64,000 nt of DNA, from NCBI GenBank assembly GCA_023512835.1, contig CM042084.1, positions 14,399,903 through 14,463,902 on the forward strand. Reading direction: 5' to 3'. The position numbers and the translations under genes are program-made. The first letter of the stretch is position 1; each line of letters opens with the position of its first letter. The notes beneath the pieces are model-generated. The model made no database searches. It saw only the letters and a program-made list of their open reading frames with translations, and had not been told where the DNA came from. Below are positions 11,765 through 23,100 of this stretch, in pieces. Source of the DNA: Taxillus chinensis (taxonomy: Eukaryota > Streptophyta > Magnoliopsida > Santalales > Loranthaceae).

Positions 11765-14353
11765 TTATTGGATCAATGGAACTATATATGTGGCCAGCCA
11801 TGTGGGTCACGCTTTTCAGGATTGTGTTAGCTACGGTTTGTCTGGAGACTGTGTTATATATGTGGGACTCTATGGGAGAGCGGAAAATCGACATGTTGTT
11901 TGGGGTGTTCCTTCTTTTTTTCATTTTTTTTGTCTCTCCCTCCTTCCATGTTTACTGTTCATTACTCCGCTGTCCAGAAAAAGGAATAAGAGTGGAGTAT
12001 TGTTTGAAATTGGAACCCGAGTACCACAAAATCCATAATTTTTGTGATTTTAAATAAAATTGTTATAATTAAACTTTTCCTGTATACATATTTATCAAAA
12101 AAATTATTTGATTCATAAAATAAGATATAGAAAGTGAATGAATAGTAAATACTCATATTTTAATATTTATTATTTATTTTTAAATATTTTTTTGTAATTT
12201 TTAATATATATTATTATACTTGTAATTTTTTGATTGATTGTAATAAATGAAAGGTAGAAAGATAAAATAAATAAATTAAGGAATAAATGTAAATAGAAAT
12301 AGAAAATAAAATGTTTGATGTGTTTAAAAAATAAGTAAATTTTACTCAATATATACTATTCATCCTAAAAGATGAATGAAGATGTCAAACCAAATGTAAA
12401 TGCTATTACACTTAGTTTGATTTCAGTCTTGAATTGTTATTAATGCGATTTGACCCAATTATTATATAAATATTTTTATTTCTTTAATAATCTCTTAAAA
12501 AATCATATACATTGAACTTTGTGGAGTTGGACTCCTTTAAACATCTAAACATCTAATTGTAAGACCACTTAGCTCATTAAATGAGATTAAACTATTTATC
12601 ATAGCATTGCAAACTTTGTTATAATTCATTTTCAAAATAATTATAAGTATAATTTTTTATTTTAATAATAATATACTTTTTCGAAGCCCACTTTTCAGCC
12701 TTTATATTTTAATCATTCACCAATTTAAAATATTATTTGTAATTATTTAATTATTTCTTATTTAAATAGTTTATATTTGGGGGAAAATCAAAAAATAGAT
12801 ATAGTAAGAGAAAATGTAATATTTTAAAGAATAAAGGGTAACTAGTAATTAATGAGTTAAATTTGAATATTATTGTGCAATTTGTTATAATTTTTGTTAC
12901 AATAAACAATATGAGAAGTATAGTTTTTAGATATTTATTAAACTGATATTCAAATTAACAAAAAAATATAAAGAGAGATTTTGTAATAGACGTGCTTATG
13001 TCCATTCTTCACTAAAGCTCGTACCCTCAAATTGCTTAATTAAGCATCTTTTTTATTTACCCTTTATTGATGCATAACATAAGAAAGAGGAAATTTTATT
13101 ATCGCATAACGTTTGAGATATTTAGTCTTAATCTATTGGAAAAAGAACAGTTTGATAAATTAGAAATTTATAATAATAGTTTGTGTATTAAACTATTACA
13201 AAAAGGATTTTATATAACATTAAACCCCTATATCATATCAAAGGACTTAATTATTCTCGAATTTAAAATAAAAGAAAACACAGTTAAATAAAAATCTAAA
13301 GAATTTAAATACTGAAATAAAATTAAAAGGGAACACGCTTAAATAAAATAAACTAAAAAAAAACAGAACTAAGTATTATTTAGCTTGCCTCATCTGGATA
13401 GCTTTTAGTCCATCTCTTATTCAACTTGCAGGGTCAGCTATCTTACATCACTCTCCTACACATGTGAGGAACTCAACCTCAAGTTATTGTCGAGATAAAG
13501 AGGCACATCCTTGCATTATTCATATCAACCACGATATGTTCATATTATTAGGCAAGTCGATCATGCATGTATTGTTATTAATTTTCTTTAACCCTATGTA
13601 TGGTTTATACTTCCTCAGCTTTACCTTGTTATATGTTTCCATTGGAAATCTCTCTCCATGCATAAACACCGTTACTTGGTCTCCCATACTAATCACCTTC
13701 TCACATCATTTGACATCAGCAGACTGCAGTAGCCTATACTTTATGTGTCTACTATCAAATGATGCTTTCATTGTAAAAACTCGTATTTTGGGTAACATTT
13801 TGAGATAGTCGTTGCCTGGATATAAAAATATATAAACACTAATGTGATTGTTTATATAAACATTTTAATGATAATTAAGACCAAATTGAAGTTTGGGCGT
13901 TATGAGGCTATTTTTGTATATTTATTTGATTTAAAAAAAATTGAAATAAAAAGAATAAAATAAGAAAAACATGTAAGAAGGATAAACAAATTACTTTCAT
14001 TAGTTCGTTCGCTCGCTTTATTGTAACATATGCATGATGGAGGGCGAGGTGTAAAGGTGTTCAATTTATAATATGAGGAAATTATGTTATTGCTCTTGTT
14101 ATTGCCACTATAAGTTCGATCTCAATCATGCAAATACGTCAAGGAACAACCATATCATAATCACAAGTTGTTGCCACTTTCTTTATGTTATCTCAATCAT
14201 GGATATTGAGCTCGATGGATACGTCGAATACGACAGCAATGACGCCTTGACTGCCATTGACTACACCAAAGGCCTTGGTGTTTGACAACTTTAACTCTCT
14301 ATTTGAAGAGAGCATCGACAACAGTGGAAAAAATGAGGATCGTAGACTAGGAG
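11765..14353. other. AT-rich intergenic DNA
   Basis: The first 300 bp are the probable 3' untranslated region of the CER2-like gene. The rest is AT-rich, with short open frames (13067-13291, 13464-13808, 14073-14285) that show no recognisable domain and no splice-consistent continuation. Confidence 0.45.
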
Positions 14354-16650
14354 TGTCACGCCCCCGAATTCCAGGAAACCCAGAACCGGGTACATGACTT
14401 CCACTTGCCCGCACCCGATAGGTCAAGGGGTTGGTGACTAGCACCAATGGAGACTACACCGCAGGTGCTGTCTCAAATATACAACCATGTACGGTCATAC
14501 ATCAATAAAATCCTGTACTTTCCCATATATCATCATGCATACAATGAGTCAAACAGTCATACAGACATCACATCATACAGTATGCAAATACAATTATCCA
14601 CGGACCCATGTCTGGGATATCACATAAAACAATACAGAATATAACTGTATCATACATCAGAGTAGTGGGCGTCCTCCTGGAAGAAAGTCCTCCACTAGTC
14701 TCGGGTCACACCTGAAAAGGGTAAACAACAAGTAGGGGTGAGCGACAAGCTTAGTAGGTGACCCCAAAACTCCACATCATGCAACACATATAAGTCTATA
14801 CTATATGCTCAGTGTACTCGTGCACTGTGTAGTGTACACAATCATCAGGATTCAGCCTACAAACAAACATCAGGACTCAGCCTGCCCATACAGGACAACT
14901 TGTCCACGATCCTCCATGGGATCCCAGCTCAGGGCACTCAGCCCTAGCTCCACGAGCTCAGCGGCTCAACTTAGGCCTTAGCCTGTCCACAACGCAATAT
15001 GCCCGGCCTCAGTCACCACACAGGCCTGCCATCGGTACATATGCCTACCACGTCAACCACATAGCACCATCGGTGCATCACGGTAAGAACCCAAACAAGT
15101 CACGGAGTCCATGCCCCAATACCTCACACCAATATACTAACATGAGTATGGCAAATCATTCTCAACATTTCCTTTGGAACTGTAGCCAGTCTTCACAAGT
15201 AAATTCTCAATCCTTGATTTATGAAAGAAGTACCCATAGCAGCTATTTTCTTGAAATCAAAAGTCCCGGCATTGGGTTCCCATAGCATAACTAAGATAAT
15301 CTGATTTTTGGGGATTTTTCTGAGATGTCTAACCACACTTTCTAAAAATTCACCACTACGAACTTTTATGTTTTTTCCGAGATTTTACACTAAATCCCAA
15401 TTTTCACATTTTGAAATAGTAGGAATTAATTTTTCTAGTATTTTTCTTTGAATCCAAATGGGGGATATTTTGTTATTTACATTGTAACTTAAGTTTAATA
15501 CTTGAATGTGTAGATGGGTATAGGTTGCAATGTAAATAGGTCCAGTTTAGTGCTGTACAGTGTCTAGTTACACTGCAAGAGCTGCGACTCGTAGCTCAGA
15601 ACCTGCGACTCGTAGCAGCGGAATGCGGAGCTGCAGCGCGCCTCGAAGACTCGAAGCGAGGCTACGACCTTCGACCTACGAGGCTACAAACTTCGACCCT
15701 TCGACTACGAACTACGAGTCTACGAACTTCAAACTACAAGGCTACGAACTACGACCCTAGATCTTCGACCCTTCGACCCAGAACTTCGGATTTTCGTAAG
15801 TTCGACCCAGTAACGCGCCCAGGGTACTGTTCATCATCGTTTTTGCCTGTTCTTCGTCTGGAATCAACCCAGCAACCCCCAGACACGCACAAACACGCAT
15901 TTTATGCAACAGACTGCGATATTTACCTTAAAATGCGTCCAGAACGCCTCTAAATCGTGCAGAAATAACATAAACACGTATAAAATTCCAGATTTCCAGA
16001 ATTTCATGGTTGACTTATCAACCCTCATGAAAAACACAATTAATCAACCCTAAAATCACAGAAACATATATCCACAATGATATAAAACAGCTCTTAACCA
16101 CCGATCTTATGCTAAACCATTAAATCTAACCCAAAATTAAATTTCCCCAAATTCTAGGGTTCATGCTCAATTTCATAAATCATGATAAATTCGTGCAGAT
16201 CTAAAACAAGAGAGAGATAAGAAGTTCAAGGACACCTACTTGAAGTGAATTTTTGAGCTCCACGAACCCAAATAGCCCCAAATCGCCAAAGCCTCCAAGC
16301 TCTCTCAAGCTCTCTCTCTCTCAACGCACAAACGTGAAACGTAAAGTGAAAGCTTCTTCCTTTTTTTTGCTATTTATATTTCTGCCAGTCAACTGACCTA
16401 ATCAACCATTGACCCAGTCAATAATTGACCTCCAAGGCCCCGAACTCCAAATTGAGTCAAACTACAGTCAAAACACTCGAAATGACGAGCACAATACTAG
16501 ACTGATATTATTACACCCAAATGACCGCCCAAACGCAAAGTCAACCAATAAACCCCGAAAGTCAACAATCGGGTCAAACGGGACCCCGACTCGAAATCGG
16601 GCCCAAGTACAGTCAAAATGCTCACATCGACGACTACATTACCGTCCAGA
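14354..16650. mobile_element. Gypsy-type long LTR, copy 2 (probably solo)
   Basis: It starts TGTCACGCCCCCGAATTCCA and carries the shared block (acatgacttcc...ggttggtgactagcac) seen at 3117. It also has the block near 14730-14760 common to both copies. At about 2.3 kb, with no pol, PBS or PPT beside it, it is most simply a solo LTR. The left flank is aggag, but I could not find a matching 5-bp repeat on the right, so the right boundary is approximate (near the ttaca at about 16650). Base composition is less AT-biased than the surroundings. Confidence 0.5.
15590..15810. repeat. Degenerate short tandem repeat inside the LTR
   Basis: Words such as tacgaac, ttcgac, ctacgag and actcgta recur about every 8-15 bp, giving a scrambled minisatellite-like patch within the 14354 LTR. 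Confidence 0.6.
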
Positions 16651-17873
16651 TAGTTACATTTTCATAGAATGACTATCTCTCAAAACTACCCAAATACGAG
16701 TCTTTACAATAGTCAGTTTTAAATTTATCAAATTTTGATATGGGTTAAACTTAATATCTAAACTTGTTGGGCATAATGTTTTTTTACTGAAAGGACTCGA
16801 CTATTATGAGATCAAACTTGTTGGGCATAATGTTTTTGGGACATCCATTTTTTTTACCCATCCATATATAACACCTAAAACAAACTCACATGTGTTAGTA
16901 TGCGGTTTGAACTTAAGACCTAAAGGCTTATGACTTGTGTGTCCTTAGTGCCACTCAACTAGTATCATGGATCCAAAACTTTTCACTACGTAACATGATT
17001 CGTGCAATGCCCTCAATGGGCTAGTATTACCGATTGGGGTGCACATATACTGATTTTGTATTACTTTAGACTCATCAGGAAAACAATTTGAGTTTCTGAC
17101 TAGTTTGTGTAGAAATGGACAAATCACTTTTTCACAAATCAAGTTATTGAATAGCAACGTGCTTCATACGCTTAATTAGATTGGCATATCTGAACTTTAA
17201 ATGGACTCAACACAAAACTCCTACACAAACTATATGAAGCTTTTTGTTGAGCACCAACTATGTGCTCCATAATGTTCCATGTACATGTAGTATCCCTAAA
17301 CTCGGAGCATGACATCATCTCATACTCGATCATCGTAACACCTTCGTCATGACTGTCGGCATCATTTCACAGCAGACTACAACATTTTCACCACGATATC
17401 CCTCGCTCGTTCAATGTTACAATGGATTGAAAGCTTCTAATATTATCAAGCACTTGCCAAACATAATATAACCAAAAAAATATACAATAAAATTTAGGTT
17501 TTATTTTATTTCATTTATTTTGGAATTCAAGTAATAAGTTAATTATTATTATATATTTATTTGTAAATAATAAGTTTTTGAATAATTATTTGTATAAATA
17601 ATATATTTTTATTTTATTATTTTTCTTTATTATGCAAGGTTTATTTTATTAACAAATAAGCTTGATTTATAAGTGTTGATATAGCTTGAGCATTGTCTTT
17701 ATTTATATTTTTTGTAAAATTCATGTTCATGACATTTTAACTTTTAAATTTGCCTATTTTTATTTATTGCATTAATAAACAACCATTATATGAGAGTATC
17801 CTTTTAATCGGATGGTCTGGTTTGTGTAACTTTCCTCTCACACATGAGTTTGAGAACATTACAAGTAGGGTAA
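16651..17873. other. Intergenic DNA with a short direct repeat
   Basis: No gene is seen. The string aacttgttgggcataatg occurs twice, at about 16765 and 16815, so a roughly 50-bp unit is duplicated. The rest is AT-rich. Confidence 0.5.
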
Positions 17874-18112
17874 CTAAAAGTTTTAATAATTTTACTTACA
17901 TAAAATGATATTAGTCACAAATTGTACTTGAAATCTATATATTGTCTACAAACTTTATTAAATGTCAAACTTTAAAACACCGACTAACCAAAATTGACTA
18001 GTCGATGTCTTAATATTTGAAGTTTTAACAAAGTATGTAGTCAAGACATAAATTTTGAATACAATTTGTGTCTAATATCACTTAATGTAAGCAAATTTAT
18101 TGAAACATTTAG
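17874..18112. repeat. Foldback (hairpin) element, copy 1
   Basis: The whole 239-bp stretch is an imperfect inverted repeat with arms of about 110 bp. The left arm starts ctaaaagttttaataatttt and the reverse complement of the right end starts ctaaatgtttcaataaattt. The pairing continues inward through gatatta, cacaaattgta and accgacta. A relative with the same architecture lies at 40311-40558. Confidence 0.75.
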
Positions 18113-18468
18113 AATGTGTTTAATTCACACCAAAAACTCATATTGTTTTTAAAAATAGTAGACCTGGTGTGATTCCATTCTAATTTAATAATAATATAAA
18201 CTTAAAAATAGATTTTAAAAATAATGGATCTTGTAGATGATTTTAAAAATTATTTTAAAATATTTTTTGTTCTCAAATTTAAACTTAATTTATCGAAAAA
18301 TCTAATTTTTTATACTTGTCTCAATTTTATTACTCAAGCCCATTAAATATTATTATTTTTAGACGTATTTTTAAAATTACATATTTATTTTAAAAACATA
18401 TTATCTCTCCTCAAAAAATTTAAATTACAATTTAAAGCAAACTTTAATAAAAATAAAAACAAAAACTA

Positions 18469-19149
18469 ATTTGGTGTGTGGTTTTAGTTTTCTGTTTTTA
18501 AAAACTGTATTTGAAAATATTGAGTATTGTGTGTTTTCTGTCAAATTAAAAACATGTTTTCTGTTTGGCATGTGTTTTTGTAAAAAGTGTTTTTTTTTTG
18601 TTTTCTTTTACGTTAGAGAGAACGTAAAGGTTACCGGGGGGAGGAGCAGTGGCATCGGGGAGGGGCGGAGGGCGTGTCAGGGGTTGCGTGCGCAGGGGGT
18701 GGGGGGGCAAATCAGGGGTCGCGCCTGTAGGGGAGGCGAGCCGAGGGTCACTGGTTGTTGTAGATCAGAACAGGGGGAGGAGCGACGGCGCGCCAGGGAG
18801 ATCCGGGGGGGGAGCTGAGTGTCGTCGGTCATTGCAGATCGAAACAAAGGGGAGGAGCGTTGCAACGGCCGAGATGTGTAGGGAGGGTCGCGCGCGCAGA
18901 GGTGTAGGGGGGGTGATAGGCGCAAACGCACAAAAAGGGGGGGGGGCATTGACTTAACGAGATGCATAGGGTTGAAAACAGAAAACCCAAGTTGAAAACA
19001 CAAAAAATGTTGTTTGGTAGCGTGTTTTGGTTTTCAGTTTCCAAAAACCGGAACCTGGCTATTCTCAGAATCTATTATTGTATTTTTATTTTTCTTGTAC
19101 TCAAAACACTTTGTTGTTGAAAACCAAAAACAAAACCTGTCACCAAACA
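18469..19149. mobile_element. hAT-like MITE with 8-bp target duplication
   Basis: The termini are atttggtg on the left and caccaaaca on the right (reverse complement tgtttggtg), and the similarity continues inward (ggttttagttttc versus ggttttgtttttg). The element is flanked by aaaaacta at 18461-18468 and 19150-19157. It is 681 bp long, with a strikingly G-rich centre (about 18640-18950) between AT-rich ends. No transposase frame is seen. Eight-bp duplications and short inverted ends fit non-autonomous hAT elements; the A-rich duplication slightly weakens the case. Confidence 0.6.
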
Positions 19150-19749
19150 AAAAACTATAGGCATTTTTTTCTTTAAAAAAAAGGAAATAAATCACACTAC
19201 CAAAATATAATAATTATTAGTTGTCATGTTTTATGTTTTCATTTTTAAAATATAATAATTATTTTCGGGTTTTAAAAACTTAAAATTAAAACAACAAAAA
19301 ATATTTTTATTTTAGGAGACTATGAAATCAATCTTTTATTATTTTTAATTTTAAATTTTTTACATTGAAAAATAACTATTATATTTTTGATATATATATA
19401 TATATTAACCAAACATATTGCCTATCTTTTTATAAGATTTTTTTTAGCGTGAATTCGTTGGTGTGGGAAGAAAAAGCCGCATGGTGTGATTTTTTCATTT
19501 TTAGTCATCTTATTCTTGTTAACCTTAAAAATTAACCGTTAAATTATAACGTCGTAGAATTTTATAAAAATATGACAGTTAAATTTTACATAAATAGAAT
19601 TATAAAAAATAAATAAATAAATAAATAAATTTACTTGCCGGTCATATTCTATCCGGCATGATTTCCCCCTCGCCATTGGCTTTCTCAAAATAAAATAATA
19701 AATAAATAAATAAAAATCACGCAAAAAGGTATCCGAATATCCGATCTCA

Positions 19750-20126
19750 AACGAAACCCTAATATATAATAATATCGCATCTCTTTGCGCCGCCGCCGCC
19801 GCTGCCACCCCTGCTTCTACATGCAGCCGCCACCCGCGGCCACCGCTCCCTCCTTTCGCCCCGCCGTGGAGGTCATCACTGCCGAACTCCGCTGTCTACA
19901 GATCTACAATCGATCATAGTGCAGGGGCGTCAAGGTGGTAAGATTCGAATCTCCTGGCTCCTTCGATTTCGTTGTTCTCAGTTTTATCGTCCTTATATTT
20001 TTATGTTATAGACATAGATTCAAGGTTTTTAATCGTTGTTCACAACCAGATCATAGGTAATTTGCTCATTAGGTTTTTTTTTAATGTAAATAATTAATTA
20101 GGACATGCAGTTTCAGCACATATAAA
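19750..20126 (+). promoter_or_regulatory. Probable promoter end and 5' leader of the Myb gene
   Basis: A short GC-rich island (cgccgccgccgccgctgcc near 19790) precedes the gene. A plausible leader intron runs from the GTAAGA near 19938 to the AG at 20109-20110. This would place the ATG at 20127 at the start of the next exon. This is inferred from splice signals only. Confidence 0.4.
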
Positions 20127-23100
20127 ATGGTTGAGAAGTCAAAGAAAAGCAAAAAAGCCTCAATCAGTGAAGCAGATGTCTCCACTCTGTTAGAGAGGTT
20201 TGTTTGTCATCCTACTGTTCTATCCTTTCGCTACTGAAATTTGTTAAATACTTGAAAAAAAAAAAAACAATGGTGTGTGTTTTGATGTGATAAGATGTTG
20301 TTGTTGTTGTTTTCTTTTTGAAGACTCCCATTTGTATCCAAAAATGATTTTTTTTTTTTGTTGTTGTTGTTTGGCAGGTATTCTGCGACCACAGTGCTTG
20401 CATTACTTCAAGAAGTGGCTCAGGTTTCAGATGCGAAGATTGACTGGCATGCGCTGGCGAGGAACTCTGCAACTGGGATTTCCAGTGCAAGAGAATATCA
20501 AATGTTATGGCGACATCTAGCTTATCGTCATGCCCTGCTTAAGAAGCTGGAAGTGGGGGCTGAGCCTCTGGTAACTTTTTCCTACTTCCTTAGATTACAT
20601 GTTTTAGTACATATGCTGTTACAAGCACGGCTTTGTTTTTCTAGGTTTATGTTTATAATCTATAGATATTGTGCTTGACCCTAGCTTCTAGGGTCATTGA
20701 AAATAACTCAGACAGCTGCAATTTGTTTATATGTAATCATGCCTAGAAAATTATTTTTTGGTTTTTCCAGATGCTGATATTAGTATTACTTTAATTTGTG
20801 TAGAGATTGTTTTAAAAGAGAACTTGGATGATAAATCTGTTGTGATTGCTTGCAGGATGATGACAGCGATCTAGAATGTGACTTGGAAGCATCTCCTGCT
20901 CCTAGTTGTGAAACATCAGCAGAGGCTGCAGCATGTGTAAAGGTAAGATCAAGCATTTTTGCTACTTCTTGGATGATTTGTTTTTGAATTATCCGTTTTT
21001 AGAAAAATTCTGCAGATGCTACTTGTATAGCTCTTGACCCTTGTAGCAAATTTGGTTTGTTACTTTGTTAGTGTTGTTAAATGACCAAAATCAAGTTTTT
21101 AAATGAAAATTAAAAAGAATCATCCTTTTCGGGAACAGAACTAATAAAATTCAAAAAGTACTTGATTGTTCCAACTCTAATTTCACAGGATTGGAAACTC
21201 CAATCATCATGTTAGCTGAAAATTTGTTATGAACCAAATTACTTAGGCAATTTATTTTATGAAATAGGCATTGGAGATTTGGTTGAAACTTGAAAAATAT
21301 ACAAAGTTTACAGGTTTGAACATGTTGCACTGGTTTGATTGAAGTAATATAAATCCCCCAAGGCCTTGCAAATTGCAATGAATCCAAATTAGGTAAAAGG
21401 AAAATTTTGTTCTAATACTTAGAGTGCTCGATATGCATAGTTATTAAAGGCGCACCTAAGGCGCAAAGGCTGGGCCTGGCCTAGGCGCAAGGCGCCAACA
21501 GAAGTGAGGGCTTGAAGGGCATGAGTCGCACCTTTGTATAAAAAAATTATAAAATATACTAATGAAATAAACACATCAATTTAAACATAAATATACTTGT
21601 GTTGCATACTTCCAACCTAGATCTCTTCTTGAATTTTCAGAACTCATGGATTACAAATATCTAATAACCCAAAAATAGTCGGTATTAGTATTAGATATTG
21701 AGATAGAGCAGTAACTAAAAATAAATAAGCATTACAGAGTACAGATTGCTCTCTTCACTCTTCTCTTTTCACGACAGATACTAAAAACAAAAACAAACTG
21801 TGAATGATAGAGAAGATGCCGGGAAGAGTTGTGTTGATGCATAAAAAAAGATAAAAAAAAAACAGAGAGCAAGACGCGAACGACAGGGAGGACGCAAATG
21901 AGAAAGAGAGAAGACGCGATGCGATCTAAGAGACGACCGAGAGAAGACGCGATCTTCGAAACGCGACAACAGCGGGAGTTGCAGCGGTAGTTGGAGAAGA
22001 GAGAAGAGAGAATGATGCACCTAATGTTCACGCACGATGGCGAGATGACCGAGAGAAGACCCTGGTTCGTTGTCGCCGAAGGTTGGCGTTGGAGGACAAT
22101 CACAATCGATTCTTTCTTTCTTTTTTTGTGTTTCAATATATGGAGGATTAACGCATGATTGTGTCGTCTCCTCAAGGCATGCCTTTGCGACGCCTTGCGC
22201 CTGGAGAAGAAGCGCGCTTCACGGAAGCCACCTCGGCTGGGAGAAAGGCTGGCGCAACCCCTGCGTTCGATTGGGATTTGCGCCTAGGCACACCTTTAAT
22301 AACTATGTTGATACGTATGATGTAATTGTGCAATAATTGAAGCTTGGAGCAGTGGAGTTCTCCTTTAGTTTCTGAATCCTAATATACTCCTACTTTACAT
22401 ATGAGCTCAAGTTCATTATATAAGCAGTTGTTTTGTTTTTTTATAAATGTTTTACCTCACCTTTATAAGTTATGCACATTAGCCTAAGCTCCATCTACTC
22501 ATGCACCTTATATCACATTGTGTCATCAAGCCTTTTATTATTATTATTATTTTAAAAGAGTTATGACACATCACTTTGTAACTTATATTATTCTTTTGGT
22601 AATGCTTCTATTTTGTTGTTTTTATTTATTTTATAAGTAAAAGTATGTCAACATGTTTGGTAAATAATAATAAAATACTTATTAAAAGAGTTTTTATCTT
22701 TTTTTAGTCAAAAGCAAAACAACTCAAGAGTTTTTTTTTAAAGCTGCTTTATGAAGAAGCAAATTTAAAAATAACATCCTCTAACCCCGTTGGATATAGC
22801 ATGAGCGGTTTGCATGTCTGAATGAATTCATATATTTATATTAAGGATTGAAAACTACACCTAGTTAGCTAGAACTGCAGGGTAATGTTTTTTTTTTTGT
22901 TTTTGTTTTGTTTTTTATTTTAAAACCATTATGGAAGGAAGGCATGTAAGTAATTGCCTCTTTGCCCCAATTACTTTATTGTTATTAATGCATTTTCTTT
23001 GAGATAGAATCAAAGCAGGAGAGAAAAAACACGGTTTCCTTTGCTCTTGTATGTGAATGTGCATCAATATTCTTCACAATCATTCCTTCTAGTTGCTTCT

